Positions 35,049-46,100 are shown, counted from the stretch's first letter. The stretch is 64,000 bases of DNA from Cupriavidus cauae (GCF_008632125.1 NZ_VWRN01000053.1:124001-188000), one strand, 5' to 3'. Numbers and translations are program-made. The notes: generated by a model not told the origin, from the letters alone.

Positions 35049-35849
35049 TTACTTGACCGGCTTGGTCACGTCCGCGCCGAACCACTTGACCGACAGCCTG
35101 GTCAGCGTGCCGTCCTTGCGCAGATCGTCGAGCGCGCGGTCGATGGCCTGCGCGAACTTGGGGTTGTCCTTGCGGTACGGGATCGCGACCTCGGTATCGC
35201 CGCCCTGCACCACCGCGCCGGCGCGCAGCGGCAGATTCGACGTCTTGATCAGGTAGTTGACCATCAGCCGGTCGTTCAGCGCGGCATCGACACGCTGCGC
35301 GGCCAGGTCGCGCAGATATTCGGGCGCGCCGGGATACGTCTTGACGTCGATGCCCGCCACCGACTTGGCCAGCTCGTTGTAGTTGCTGCCGAGGCTGACG
35401 CCCAGCCGCTTGCCCTTCAGATCCTCCAGCGACTTGAATTCGCGCTTGTCGTCCTTGCGCTGGATCAGCTGCGCGGCCGAGTAGACGTAGGGCTTGGAGA
35501 AATCCAGCACCTGCTTGCGCTGCGGCGTCACGTTGACCTGATTGACGATCACGTCGAACTTGCCCGCCTGCAGGCCGGCGATGATGCCGCTCCATTCGGT
35601 GGTGACGAACTCCGGCTTGACGCCCAGCTTGCCGGCCACCGCGCGCGCGACGTCGACGTCGAAGCCCTCGAGCTGGTTGTTGGCGCCGCGATAGCCGAAC
35701 GGGGGATAGGTGCCCTCCAGGCCGATCTTCAGCACGCCGGCCTGCTTGACGTTGTCGAGCAGATCGGCGGCATGGGCGCCGGCCATCGCCATGGCGAGCA
35801 GCGGCGCCGCGATCAGGGGGCGAATCCAGCCAGCGGGAAACCAGGTCAT
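35049..35849 (-). CDS. Periplasmic amino acid-binding protein, cystine-type (FliY/TcyJ-like)
   Basis: The 266-residue product has a signal peptide ending near AGAHAAD and a type-2 periplasmic binding fold: VLKIGLEGTYPPFGYRGANN, LEGFDVDVARAVAGKLGV, LQAGKFDVIVNQVNVTPQRK and LGSNYNELAKSVAGIDVKTY. These features resemble the cystine-binding protein FliY/TcyJ. GGAG six bases before ATG 35849 supports the start. With the downstream permease it would form the import system for cystine or a related polar amino acid. An AT-rich stretch upstream (35965-36010) probably holds its promoter. Confidence 0.9.
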   Translation of the reverse strand: MTWFPAGWIRPLIAAPLLAMAMAGAHAADLLDNVKQAGVLKIGLEGTYPPFGYRGANNQLEGFDVDVARAVAGKLGVKPEFVTTEWSGIIAGLQAGKFDVIVNQVNVTPQRKQVLDFSKPYVYSAAQLIQRKDDKREFKSLEDLKGKRLGVSLGSNYNELAKSVAGIDVKTYPGAPEYLRDLAAQRVDAALNDRLMVNYLIKTSNLPLRAGAVVQGGDTEVAIPYRKDNPKFAQAIDRALDDLRKDGTLTRLSVKWFGADVTKPVK

Positions 35850-36112
35850 CGAGTTCTCCAAACGAAGTTGATGGACGGCATGATAGTGCATGCGCCTGAC
35901 GGCGCTTCGGCAGCGTTTCGGTAGCGCTTCGGCACGCCATGCGTACCGGCACAGAGTAAGTCAACCGCTATCGAATCAAAAATAACAATTTATTATGGCT
36001 ATATAACGACCGATCCAGGCGGCGTTCCGTTCTCATTGACAGTCCGCATCGGCCTGCACCATCATCGAAGCGCCCCTCCGGCCTCAAGCCACCGGCCCCT
36101 GCCGCCATCGCC

Positions 36113-37606
36113 ATGTTCGTCCTGATCCTGCTGCTGCTGATCCTGATCAGCGCCTTCTTCTCGATCTCCGAGATCGCCCTGACCGCCGCGCGCCGCACCA
36201 AGCTGCAGACGCTGTCCGAGCGTGGCGACCGGCGCGCGACCAAGGTGATGCTGCTCAAGGAGGAGCCGGGCAACTTCTTCACCATCGTGCAGATCGGCGT
36301 CAATACCGTCGCCATCCTGGCCGGCGTACTGGGCGAGAAGCATCTGTCGGACTTCGCCTTCGCGCTGCTGTCGCCCTATTTCACCGACACGGTCGCGCAG
36401 CGCATGGCCAATATCGGCTCCTTCCTGCTGGTCACGCTGCTGTTCATCCAGTTCGCCGACCTGATTCCGAAGCGGATCGCGATGAGCTTCCCCGAAACGT
36501 GCGCGCTGGCGGTGATCGGGCCGATGCTGTGGCTGCTGAAGGTCCTCAAGCCGCTGGTCTGGCTGTTCAACGCCGCCGCCGACGCCGCGCTGAAGCTGCT
36601 CGGCCTGCCGACCAAGGCCGTGGAGCAGATCACGTCCGAAGACATCGCGGCGATGGTCGATGCCGGCGCCGAGGCCGGCGTGCTGCTCAAGCACGAGATC
36701 CATCTGATCGAGAACGTGTTCGAGCTCGACTCCAAGAGCGTGACGGCGATCATGACGCCGCGGGACGAGGTGGTGTACCTCGCGCTGGACGAAAGCCCCG
36801 ACAGCCTGCGGCGCAAGCTGGTCAAGTATCCGCACGCGCAATATCCGGTCTGCGACCACGACCTGGACGACGTGCAGGGCTTCGTCGAATCGCAGGACAT
36901 CCTGCGCTCGATGCTGGCCGACGAGGCGGATTCCGCGATCGCCAACCTGGCGCGGCACTACGACAAGAACGTGCTGGTGATTCCCGACACGCTGACGCTG
37001 TCCGAGGCGATGACGCGCTTTCGCGAGATGCACCAGAGCTTCGCGGTGGTGATGAACGAATACGGGCTGGTGGTCGGCATCGTCACGCTCGACGATATCG
37101 TCGGCGCGCTGATGGGCGACATCCTCTATTCGTCGGAGGACGAGCAGATCGTGCGGCGCGACGAGGACTCGTGGCTCGTCGATGGCGTGACGCCGCTGGT
37201 CGACCTGAAGAAGGCGCTCGATCTCGACACGCTGCCGGCAGAGGACTATGTCGACACCGCGGCCGGACTGGTGATCTACACGCTGAAGCGCATCCCGAAG
37301 AAGTCGGAGTTCATCGAGACCGCGGACTACCGCTTCGAGGTGCTCGACATCGACCACCACAAGATCGACCAGCTGCTGGTGTCGCGGCTGCCGGCGGGGC
37401 GCGGCACTGGCACTGGCACTGGCACCGGCACTGGTACTGGCACCAGCACCGGCAGCGCCGCTGGTCCTAAGCCGGCGCAGGCATCGCCGCAGCCCGTGGC
37501 GCCGGCGGTCGCGCCGCCGGCCGGTCCGGCGGCCGATCCAGCCGCGCCGGACTCCGCTCCATCTCCGGCCTCGGCCCCGGCGCCGGCACAACGGGCACGG
37601 CCTTAG
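36113..37606 (+). CDS. CorC/HlyC-family membrane protein (CNNM + CBS pair) with repeat-encoded tail
   Basis: The 497-residue protein has an N-terminal CNNM/DUF21 membrane domain (FSISEIALTAARRTKL, FADLIPKRIAMSFPE), two CBS domains (IMTPRDEVVYLALDESP and LVIPDTLTLSEAMTRFREMH, MNEYGLVVGIVTLDDIVGAL) and a CorC_HlyC domain (DEDSWLVDGVTPLVDLKKAL). Members are linked to magnesium or cobalt efflux and membrane integrity, despite the hemolysin label. The last 65 residues are a Gly-Thr repeat followed by an Ala/Pro-rich tail encoded partly by DNA that is also the antisense end of the PAP2 gene. The start at ATG 36113 has no obvious ribosome binding site. Confidence 0.9.
   Translation: MFVLILLLLILISAFFSISEIALTAARRTKLQTLSERGDRRATKVMLLKEEPGNFFTIVQIGVNTVAILAGVLGEKHLSDFAFALLSPYFTDTVAQRMANIGSFLLVTLLFIQFADLIPKRIAMSFPETCALAVIGPMLWLLKVLKPLVWLFNAAADAALKLLGLPTKAVEQITSEDIAAMVDAGAEAGVLLKHEIHLIENVFELDSKSVTAIMTPRDEVVYLALDESPDSLRRKLVKYPHAQYPVCDHDLDDVQGFVESQDILRSMLADEADSAIANLARHYDKNVLVIPDTLTLSEAMTRFREMHQSFAVVMNEYGLVVGIVTLDDIVGALMGDILYSSEDEQIVRRDEDSWLVDGVTPLVDLKKALDLDTLPAEDYVDTAAGLVIYTLKRIPKKSEFIETADYRFEVLDIDHHKIDQLLVSRLPAGRGTGTGTGTGTGTGTSTGSAAGPKPAQASPQPVAPAVAPPAGPAADPAAPDSAPSPASAPAPAQRARP
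37403..37456 (+). repeat. 6-bp microsatellite (GGCACT) encoding a Gly-Thr run
   Basis: Nine hexamers from 37403 to 37456 (GGCACT three times, then GGCACC, GGCACT, GGTACT, GGCACC, AGCACC, GGCAGC) encode alternating Gly-Thr near the end of the CorC-like protein. In-frame length changes would lengthen or shorten the linker without shifting the frame. Confidence 0.9.
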
Positions 37607-38594
37607 CGGCGTCTCGATAGCGCTCCACGTTGTGGGGCAGATGATAGACCGCGACCCAGGCGCCCGCTGCCAGCGCGGCCGCCGCGGCGACGCCGGCCAG
37701 CGGCGCCGGCGACAGCCTGGCCGGCACATGCAGCGTCAGATAGGCGGTGGCCAGCATCACGATCCACGCCATGCCGAGCGCGTAACCGGCCACCACGTCC
37801 GACAGCCAATGCATGCCCAGATAGAGCCGCGACAGGCCGATGGCGACCACCACGGTCGCCGTCACCGCCAGCACCGGAATGCGCACGCGCCAGGGCTGCC
37901 GCACGCAGAGCAGGAACGCCAGGAAGCCGTAGGTGACCATGCTGCTGGTCGCGTGGCCGCTCGGAAATGAAAACGACTCGACGCCGCCGTAGATGCTGGC
38001 CGGGCGGCCGCGCGCCAGGCCGTACTTGAGCACCAGCACGCAGGCACGCGCGCCGATCAACGCGATCGTCCAATAGATCGCGGCGGCCCACGCGCGGCGC
38101 CACGCCAGCCAGCCGAACACCGCGATGCCGATCGCCACCGCGATGCGCGCGCCGCCGAATTCCGTGATGGCGGTCATCGCGACGTCGAGCCAGTCCTGCC
38201 GGCCCTGCTGCAGCCACGCGAACACCGCCTGGTCGACCCGCACCAGCGGCGTTTCCGCGGCCACCGCCACCGCAAGCCAGATCAGCAGGCCGCCGCTGCC
38301 AAGCAGCACCGCGGCCGCGAGCACGACCAGCAGGATCTCGGCGACCTCGCGCTCCAGCAGCTTCAGCACCCGCGGCCAGCGCTCGCCAGCCCGCGCGTGC
38401 AGCGCATCGCGCGCGACGTGCCGCAGCGAATCGAGCAGCCGTACCACCGGATGGATCAGCACCAGCGCGATGCGGACCAGGCAGAGCCCCAGCACGGCCA
38501 GCACGACGAACAGCAGCAGGCCGCCGATCAGCAGGCCGGGCGTGGGCTGCTCGAAGCGCAGCCAGGCAGGCCAGGCCGCGATCAGCTCGTCCAT
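37467..38594 (-). CDS. PAP2-family membrane phosphatase
   Basis: The 375-residue protein has about six hydrophobic segments and the three PAP2 phosphatase motifs: KYGLARGRP, FPSGHATSS and SRLYLGMHWLSD, carrying the catalytic histidines. Such enzymes dephosphorylate undecaprenyl diphosphate or phosphatidic acid at the membrane. AGAGG seven bases before ATG 38594 supports the start. The C-terminal 50 residues are Pro/Ala/Arg-rich and overlap the 3' end of the convergent CorC-like gene by 140 bp. The frame remains open upstream through an acidic His-Glu-Ile-Glu repeat, without a standard start codon. Confidence 0.9.
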   Translation of the reverse strand: MDELIAAWPAWLRFEQPTPGLLIGGLLLFVVLAVLGLCLVRIALVLIHPVVRLLDSLRHVARDALHARAGERWPRVLKLLEREVAEILLVVLAAAVLLGSGGLLIWLAVAVAAETPLVRVDQAVFAWLQQGRQDWLDVAMTAITEFGGARIAVAIGIAVFGWLAWRRAWAAAIYWTIALIGARACVLVLKYGLARGRPASIYGGVESFSFPSGHATSSMVTYGFLAFLLCVRQPWRVRIPVLAVTATVVVAIGLSRLYLGMHWLSDVVAGYALGMAWIVMLATAYLTLHVPARLSPAPLAGVAAAAALAAGAWVAVYHLPHNVERYRDAAKAVPVVPAPGPRPEMERSPARLDRPPDRPAARPPAPRAAAMPAPA

Positions 38595-38600
38595 CGTGGC

Positions 38601-38648
38601 CTCTGGCTCGTGCTCGATCTCGTGCTCGATCTGGTGCTCAATCTCGTC
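38601..38648. repeat. 12-bp tandem repeat (CTCGATCTCGTG), four copies, just upstream of the PAP2 gene
   Basis: Units start at 38601, 38613, 38625 and 38637 and include the PAP2 ribosome binding site region. In the PAP2 reading frame they would read as His-Glu-Ile-Glu repeats. The remaining 290 bp to the subtilase gene carry no further gene; they hold divergent promoters. Confidence 0.85.
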
Positions 38649-38938
38649 ATCCGTTTCGTCGCCATTGGTGGCATGGGCAGGTTCCGTGTTTTCGTAATTC
38701 TCGCGGCAATGACCGTGTCATCCGGGCCGGGTACAACACCGCGTCAATCCGCATGATAGAACGCGCGCCGTGCGGATCGCGCCCGCGCCGCCGGGTCGCG
38801 CCCACGCTGCCGGGTCGCTCGCGCCCGCGCCGCAATCAGGCAGCGATCGCACTGAACTCACGCTTGAAAAATTTGCAGTGGCCGCGCCGGCACGAAGCCG
38901 TTAGGCTATGCAGCGAGCGCGACGAGGAGACAACCCCG

Positions 38939-41109
38939 ATGCCCCGCGACGATACCCCACCCCTGCAGCATCTGCATCCCAAGCTGCGCCAGGTCAGCAA
39001 CGGCAGCGAGCCGGTCAACCAGCTGCGCGCGCAATATTCGCAATGCGTGGTGACCCGCAAGTCCGCGCTGCCCGAGCCGGCCGAGCGACGGCTGGCGATC
39101 GAGCAGCAGGAACGCGACCGCTTTGCCGCCGGCCTCAGCGACTACAGTTGCCTGACCGTGCATCGCGGCCGCGTGACGCGTCCCAAGCAGCAGGCCATGC
39201 CGGTGGCCGACGACGTCTTCATCAACGTGATCGTCGAGACCGAGCCGCGCGAGCCGGGCGCACCCGACGATACCGAGCACGTGCTGCGCGCGATCGACCG
39301 CATGCTGGCCGAGGCCGGCCATCGTCGCCGGCCCGGGCAGCAGCCCGCCACGCCGCTGCTGCATCGGCGCAATTTCATCGCGGCCACCGTGCCGATCTCC
39401 ACGTTGCGCGGTCTGGCCGCGCTCGAGGGCGTGCGCTACGTGCACCGCAGCGAAACGCTGTCGCTGCGGCTGCCGCGCCCTGATCGCGGCCCGGCCGCAG
39501 CGGCGGCGATCGCACCGACGCCGCGGCGCGTCGCGGTCGATGGCCAGGCGCAGAGCGGCGCCGGCGTGCTGATCGGCATCATCGATGTGGGCGGCTTCGA
39601 TTTCTCGCATCCGGATTTTCTCGATGCCGACGGCAATACGCGCTTCCTGTCTATCTGGGATCAGGGCGGCGATTTCCGCCCGCCGCCGCAGGCCTTCGGC
39701 TATGGCGCCGAGCTGACGCGCGAGCGCCTGAACGCGGCGCTGCAGGCGGCGCGCAAGGGCGGACCGCCCGCCACCGAGCTGGAGCGCCAGTCGCAGCAGG
39801 AGCCCGGCTCGCATGCGACCCATGTCGCCAGCATCGCGGCGGGCAACCAGGGCCTGTGTCCCGGTGCGCTGATCGCCGGCGTGCTGATCAGCGTCGAGCC
39901 GCCCGGCGACGACTATGCCGCGCGGCGCTGGACCTTCAGCGATGCCTCGCGCATCGTCCATGCGGTCGAATATCTGCTGGCCGTTGCCGAGCGCGAGGGC
40001 CTGCCGCTGTCGATCAATATCAGCCTGGGGACCAACGGCGGCTCGCACGACGGCGCCAATGGCACCTGCCGCTGGCTCGACGCGTTCCTCGCCACGCCGG
40101 GCCGCGCGATCTCGATCGCGGCCGGCAATGCGGGACAGGAGCGTCCCACCGACGAGGACCGCTTCGGCTGGATCATGGGCCGCATCCATACCAGCGGCAA
40201 GATCGCGGCCAAGGGCCTGACGGTCGAACTCGAATGGATCGTGGTCGGCGACGGCATCGCAGACCTGTCCGAGAACGAGCTGGAGATCTGGTACGGCGCG
40301 CAGGACCGCTTCACGGTCTCGGTGCAGCCGCCGGGCTCCACCGAGTGGTACGAGGTCGCGCCGCGGCAGTACATCGAGAACCGCAGGCTGCCTGATGGCA
40401 CCGTGCTGTCGGTCTACAACGAGCTCTACCATCCGTCCAACGGCGACAACTACATCGGCGTCTATCTGTCGCCCTTCCTCGATGCGCGCGCCTATACGCC
40501 GATCACGGCCGGCGTGTGGAAGGTGCGGCTGCATGGCGACGAGATCCGCGACGGCAGCTTTCACGCATGGATCGAACGCGACGATCCGATGGAGCTGCAG
40601 CGGCGGCGGGAGCTGGCGGCCTACCGCTTTCCGTCGTTCTTCGCCGAGGCGACCAACGTCGATTCGCATTCGATCAATTCGCTCGCCTGCGCGCATTGGG
40701 TGATCGGCGTGGCGAACGCCGACGCGGAGCAGGCACGGGTCCATATCTCCAGCAGCCAGGGGCCGACCCGTGACGGGCGCAACAAGCCCGACGTCTGCGC
40801 GCCGGGCACCGGCATCGTCGCCGCCAACGGCTTCGTCGAGGGCGGCGGCTGGGTCGCGATGACCGGCACCAGCATGGCCAGTCCCTATGTGTGCGGCGTC
40901 ATCGGGCTGATGCTGGCCGCCAAGCCGACGCTGACGGCGGCGCAGTGCCAGGGGATCCTGCGGCGCACCGCGCGGCCGTTGCCCTCGCACGACTACGCCT
41001 GGCGCAACGACGCGGGCTACGGCCTGATCGACCCGGTCGCCGCGATCGAGGAGGCGCGCGCCTTCGACGAGCGCCGCGAGCGGCGTGACCCACCAGCGCG
41101 GAGGCGCGC

Positions 41110-41113
<4 letters not shown>
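38939..41113 (+). CDS. Intracellular S8 (subtilisin-like) serine peptidase
   Basis: The 724-residue protein lacks a signal peptide. After about 200 residues of N-terminal domain (ERDRFAAGLSDYSCLTVHRG, FINVIVETEPREPG), the subtilase core begins at GVLIGIIDVGGFDFSHPDF with the catalytic Asp. His lies in PGSHATHVASIAAGNQG, the oxyanion Asn in AISIAAGNAGQE, and Ser in MTGTSMASPYVCGV. A domain of some 220 residues is inserted between the Asn and Ser motifs. GAGGAGA seven to eight bases before ATG 38939 gives the start. The stop overlaps the next gene by ATGA, so it is translationally coupled to a metallo-beta-lactamase-fold protein, and the two probably act together. Confidence 0.93.
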
Positions 41114-42465
<1,352 letters not shown>

Positions 42466-42507
42466 GCGGCAGCATCGGCGCGGCCATGTCGGTGCGCGAT
42501 CCGGCGG

Positions 42508-43461
42508 CTATTTGAGAGCGTGCTCGAAGGCGACCGCCGGCGCGGACAGGCGCCGGTCCAGTTGCCCCGCCAGTTCCTGCGCGGCCTCGGCAAAACGCTC
42601 GCGCAGCTGCTCGGCCAGGCTGGGAATGCCGCGATGGCTGGCGCGCAGCATCTGGATCTCGAAGGCCATCGCCGGCTGGATCTCGTGCAGCGAGACCGCC
42701 TGCGGATCGCTGCCGAGGGCGGTGTACTGGTCCAGCAGCGCCACGCCCAGCCCGCTCTCGACCAGCTTGCGCGCCAGCGAATAGGTCTGGACTTCCAGCG
42801 TCGAGCGCGGCTCCAGCGCATTGCGCGCCAGCAGCTGGCGCACCATCAGGCCAAGCGAGCTGTGATCGTCGTAGCCGATGAAGGCGCGGTCCATCAGCCT
42901 GGCCATCGGCAACGGCGTGCGCCGCGTCGCCCCGGACAGCGGCTGGCCGCGCGGCACTGCCAGCAGCATGCGGCCTTCGGCGACGGTCTGCGCGGCGATC
43001 GCCTCGTGCGGCGGCGGCGCGAAGGCGAAGCCGATATCGATCTGGTTGCGCAGCAGGCCCTGCACGATCTCGTCGGTATGGTGGGTCAGCACCTGCACCT
43101 GGGTGTCGGGATGACGGGCGCAGAAGCGCTGCAGCGCCGGCACCAGCAGCGGATCGGCCAGGCTGGGCGTCGCCGCCACGCGCAGCCGGCCGGCGCCCTT
43201 GTGGCGCAGGCTCTCGGAGACCCGCCGCACGCGGTCGATCTCGCCATATAGCCGCTCGACATCGCCGTACAGCGCGGTGGCCTCGGGCGTCGGCCGCAGC
43301 CGGCCCTTGGCGCGGTCGAACAGGCGGAAGCCGAGCGAGGCCTCCGCATGCTGCAGCACGCGCGTGACCACCGGCTGCGAGACATGCAGCAGCCGCGCCG
43401 CCTCGCTGACGGTGCCGGTCAGCATCACGGCGCGGAAGATCTCGATCTGTCGCAGGCGCAT
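42508..43461 (-). CDS. LysR-type transcriptional regulator
   Basis: The 317-residue protein has the LysR winged-helix DNA-binding domain at its N terminus (LRQIEIFRAVMLTGTVSEAA, LLHVSQPVVTRVLQHAEASL, GFRLFDR) and a two-lobe effector-binding domain (LRVAATPSLADPLLVPALQR, VQVLTHHTDEIVQGLLRNQI). ATG 43461 is the family-like start. It is divergent from the D-amino-acid dehydrogenase gene 125 bp away, so regulation of that gene, and perhaps of the binding protein behind it, by an amino-acid-derived ligand is likely but inferred. Confidence 0.93.
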   Translation of the reverse strand: MRLRQIEIFRAVMLTGTVSEAARLLHVSQPVVTRVLQHAEASLGFRLFDRAKGRLRPTPEATALYGDVERLYGEIDRVRRVSESLRHKGAGRLRVAATPSLADPLLVPALQRFCARHPDTQVQVLTHHTDEIVQGLLRNQIDIGFAFAPPPHEAIAAQTVAEGRMLLAVPRGQPLSGATRRTPLPMARLMDRAFIGYDDHSSLGLMVRQLLARNALEPRSTLEVQTYSLARKLVESGLGVALLDQYTALGSDPQAVSLHEIQPAMAFEIQMLRASHRGIPSLAEQLRERFAEAAQELAGQLDRRLSAPAVAFEHALK

Positions 43462-43586
43462 GGGAATTCCGGGGGGCCGGGCAGGGTATAGCCGAAAGAC
43501 ATATTCTGGCACGTCTTCGCATTGGGCAGCCGGGCCGCCCTGCTCTACCCTTGCGGGATCGCAAACCGGTAGGGACGGATACGGCA

Positions 43587-44849
43587 ATGAAGGTGGTGAT
43601 CACCGGCGCCGGCGTGGTCGGCATGGCCACCGCCTGGCAACTGGCCAACGACGGCCATGAGGTCACGGTGCTGGAGCGGCGCGACGGCCCGGGGCTGGAG
43701 ACCAGCTTCGCCAACGGCGGCCAGCTCAGCTACAGCTATGTCGCGCCGCTGGCCGGTCCCGGCGTGCTGTCCAAGGTGCCGGGCTGGCTGCTGCGACGCG
43801 ACGCACCGCTGCAGTGGCGGCCGCGGCTGGACCCGGCCCAATGGCGCTGGCTGGCCGCCTTCGTCGGCGCCTGCAATGCCTCGCGCAGCGACGCCACCAC
43901 GCGCAAGCTGCTGCGGCTGGCCTTCCATTCGCGCGACCGCATGCGGGCCTTGCTGGACGAGCACCAGATCGACTTCGATTTTGCGCGGCGCGGCAAGCTG
44001 ATCGTCCATCGCGACGCCGCCAGCTTCGATGCCGCGCGCCGGCTGCTGGACTTCCAGGCCGGTCTCGGCAGCGAGCAGCACGCGCTGGACCGCGACGCCT
44101 GCGTCGCGCTGGAGCCGGCGCTGGCCGGCATCCGCGACCAGATCGCCGGCGCCATCCATACGCCCAGCGAGGAGGTGGCCGATTGCCACCGCTTCTGCGT
44201 CGGGCTGGCCAATCTGCTGCGCCAGCATCCCAATGTGTCGCTGCGCTTCGGCACCGCGGTGCGCGCGATCGAACGCCAGGGCGACGCGGCCCGCGGCGTA
44301 CATACCGACAACGGCTTCGAGGCCGCCGACGCAGTGGTTCTGGCGGGCGGCATCGGCAGCGCGACGCTGCTGCGCCCGCTCGGGCTGCGCGCGCCGCTGT
44401 GGCCGCTGAAGGGGTACAGCATCACGGTACCCGTCGGCACCGGCGCGCAGGCGCCGCATATCAGCGTCACGGACTTCGCGCGCAAGATCGTCTATGCCCG
44501 CATCGGCAACACGCTGCGCGTGGCCGGCATGGCCGACCTGACGCGGCCCGATACGCGGATCGACGAACGCCGCGCCGCGACGCTGCTGGACGAGACCCGC
44601 TCGGTATTCGGCGGCATCGCCGGCGACCGTCCCTTGTCCGACCTGCAGCCCTGGGCCGGGCTGCGCCCCGCCACACCGAGCGGCCTGCCGCTGATCGGAC
44701 AGTCGCGGCTGCGCAACCTGTGGCTCAATATCGGCCACGGCGGATTGGGGTTTACGCTGGCGATGGGCAGCGCGGGCCTGCTGGCGGATACGATGGCGGG
44801 GCGGCCGCCCGCGGTCGACCCCGCGGACTACAGCGCAACGCTGGCGTAG
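43587..44849 (+). CDS. dadA: FAD-dependent D-amino-acid dehydrogenase (DadA-like)
   Basis: The 420-residue enzyme starts with a Rossmann FAD motif (VVITGAGVVGMATAWQLAND), followed by SFANGGQLSYSYVAPLAGPG, the DadA-type loop, and later LWPLKGYSITVPV and LWLNIGHGGLGFTLAMGSAG. DadA deaminates D-amino acids at the membrane and passes electrons to the respiratory chain. ATG 43587 begins the conserved core directly. It is transcribed away from the LysR gene and toward a glutamate/aspartate-type binding-protein gene 127 bp downstream. A D-isomer-specific role beyond the family is not readable. Confidence 0.92.
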   Translation: MKVVITGAGVVGMATAWQLANDGHEVTVLERRDGPGLETSFANGGQLSYSYVAPLAGPGVLSKVPGWLLRRDAPLQWRPRLDPAQWRWLAAFVGACNASRSDATTRKLLRLAFHSRDRMRALLDEHQIDFDFARRGKLIVHRDAASFDAARRLLDFQAGLGSEQHALDRDACVALEPALAGIRDQIAGAIHTPSEEVADCHRFCVGLANLLRQHPNVSLRFGTAVRAIERQGDAARGVHTDNGFEAADAVVLAGGIGSATLLRPLGLRAPLWPLKGYSITVPVGTGAQAPHISVTDFARKIVYARIGNTLRVAGMADLTRPDTRIDERRAATLLDETRSVFGGIAGDRPLSDLQPWAGLRPATPSGLPLIGQSRLRNLWLNIGHGGLGFTLAMGSAGLLADTMAGRPPAVDPADYSATLA

Positions 44850-44976
44850 CGCCCGGCTGCGGCGCGTACGGACACAAGAGCGGAACGAGGAGCCGCCGCT
44901 TGCACGGCCCTTGCCAGCAGCACAATCGATGTCGCGTTTCAACAAGAGCCGTTCCACAACCAAGGAGAGCCTGACC

Positions 44977-45930
44977 ATGAAACTGCCTACCGCCACCCGC
45001 ATCGCGCCACGACCGGCGCGCCGTTCGCTGCGACCCGCGCTGGCCGCGCTGCTGACCGCCGCGCTCGCTTGCGGTGCGTTCGGCACCATCGGCGCCGCCC
45101 ATGCCCAGCAGAACGACACACTGGCCAAGATCAAGCAGAACGGCGTGATCACCCTGGGCCATCGCGAGTCGTCCATCCCGTTCTCCTATACCAATGGCCG
45201 CGAGGTCATGGGGTATTCGCACGAGATCATGATGGCGATCGTCGACAAGGTGAAGACGCAGCTGAACATGCCGAACCTGCAGGTGCGGATGATCCCGATC
45301 ACCTCGCAGAACCGCATCTCGCTGATGCAGAACGGCACCATCGATCTCGAATGCGGCTCGACCACCAACAACCTCGAGCGCCAGAAGCAGGTGGGCTTCA
45401 CCAACAGCCTGTTCGTCTACGGCATCCGCATGCTGGTGCGCAAGGACGCCGGCGTGAAGGACTTCGACGACCTGAAGGGCCGCAACGTGGTGACCACCGC
45501 CGGCACCACCGGTGAACGCCTGCTGGTCAAGATGAACGGCGAGAAGGCGATGAACATGAACCTGACCGGCGCCAAGGACCACGGCCAGGCCTTCCTGATG
45601 CTGGAGTCCGGCCGCGCGGTCGCGTTCGTCATGGACGAGCCGCTGCTGTACGGCGAACTGACCAAGGCCAAGAATCCGGGCGAATGGACCGTCGCCGGCA
45701 CGCCGCTGCAGACGGAAAACTACGCCTGCATGCTGCGCAAGGACGATCCGCAGTTCAAGGCCCTCGCCGACGGCGTGATCGCCGACCTGATGAAGTCGGG
45801 CAAGGCCGAGCAGCTGTACAAGAAGTGGTTCCAGTCGCCGATCCCGCCGCGCGGCATCAACATGAACTACCCGCTGTCGGCCGAGATGAAGGACCTGTTC
45901 GCGAACCCGAACGACAAGGCGTTCCAGTAA
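44977..45930 (+). CDS. gltI: Glutamate/aspartate-type ABC periplasmic binding protein (GltI-like)
   Basis: The 317-residue product has a twin-Arg-like, Arg-rich signal region followed by a hydrophobic stretch ending AAHAQ, and the binding-protein fold characteristic of GltI: ITLGHRESSIPFSYTNGREV, GYSHEIMMAIVDKV, TIDLECGSTTNNLERQKQVG and PIPPRGINMNYPLSAEMKDL. AAGGAG eight bases before ATG 44977 sets the start. A strong terminator follows, and no permease or ATPase gene is present, so it must use a transporter encoded elsewhere. Proximity to dadA suggests a joint role in amino acid use. Confidence 0.93.
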   Translation: MKLPTATRIAPRPARRSLRPALAALLTAALACGAFGTIGAAHAQQNDTLAKIKQNGVITLGHRESSIPFSYTNGREVMGYSHEIMMAIVDKVKTQLNMPNLQVRMIPITSQNRISLMQNGTIDLECGSTTNNLERQKQVGFTNSLFVYGIRMLVRKDAGVKDFDDLKGRNVVTTAGTTGERLLVKMNGEKAMNMNLTGAKDHGQAFLMLESGRAVAFVMDEPLLYGELTKAKNPGEWTVAGTPLQTENYACMLRKDDPQFKALADGVIADLMKSGKAEQLYKKWFQSPIPPRGINMNYPLSAEMKDLFANPNDKAFQ

Positions 45931-45953
45931 GCTTCTCGGTCCCTGGCTGAAAG

Positions 45954-45993
45954 AAGTCCGCATCGGCGCGCACTGCCGATGCGGACTTTTCTC
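45954..45993 (+). terminator. Rho-independent terminator after the GltI-like gene
   Basis: Fourteen-base arms AAGTCCGCATCGGC (45954-45967) and GCCGATGCGGACTT (45975-45988) with a 7-base loop are followed by TTCTC. It ends the gltI transcript cleanly. Confidence 0.92.
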
Positions 45994-46100
45994 ATTGTGG
46001 GCACGCCTCCATCCGAAACGTAAAGTGCGTGCATTTTTCAGAAGCTTCGATGTGGCGCGATCGGCAAGCTACGCAGGTCTCAACCCCAGCATTGCCGATC

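Noticed and set aside
35968..36315. Minus-strand frame of 115 codons opposite the start of the CorC-like gene
   Set aside because: It overlaps the conserved membrane domain of the CorC-like protein and has no recognisable features.
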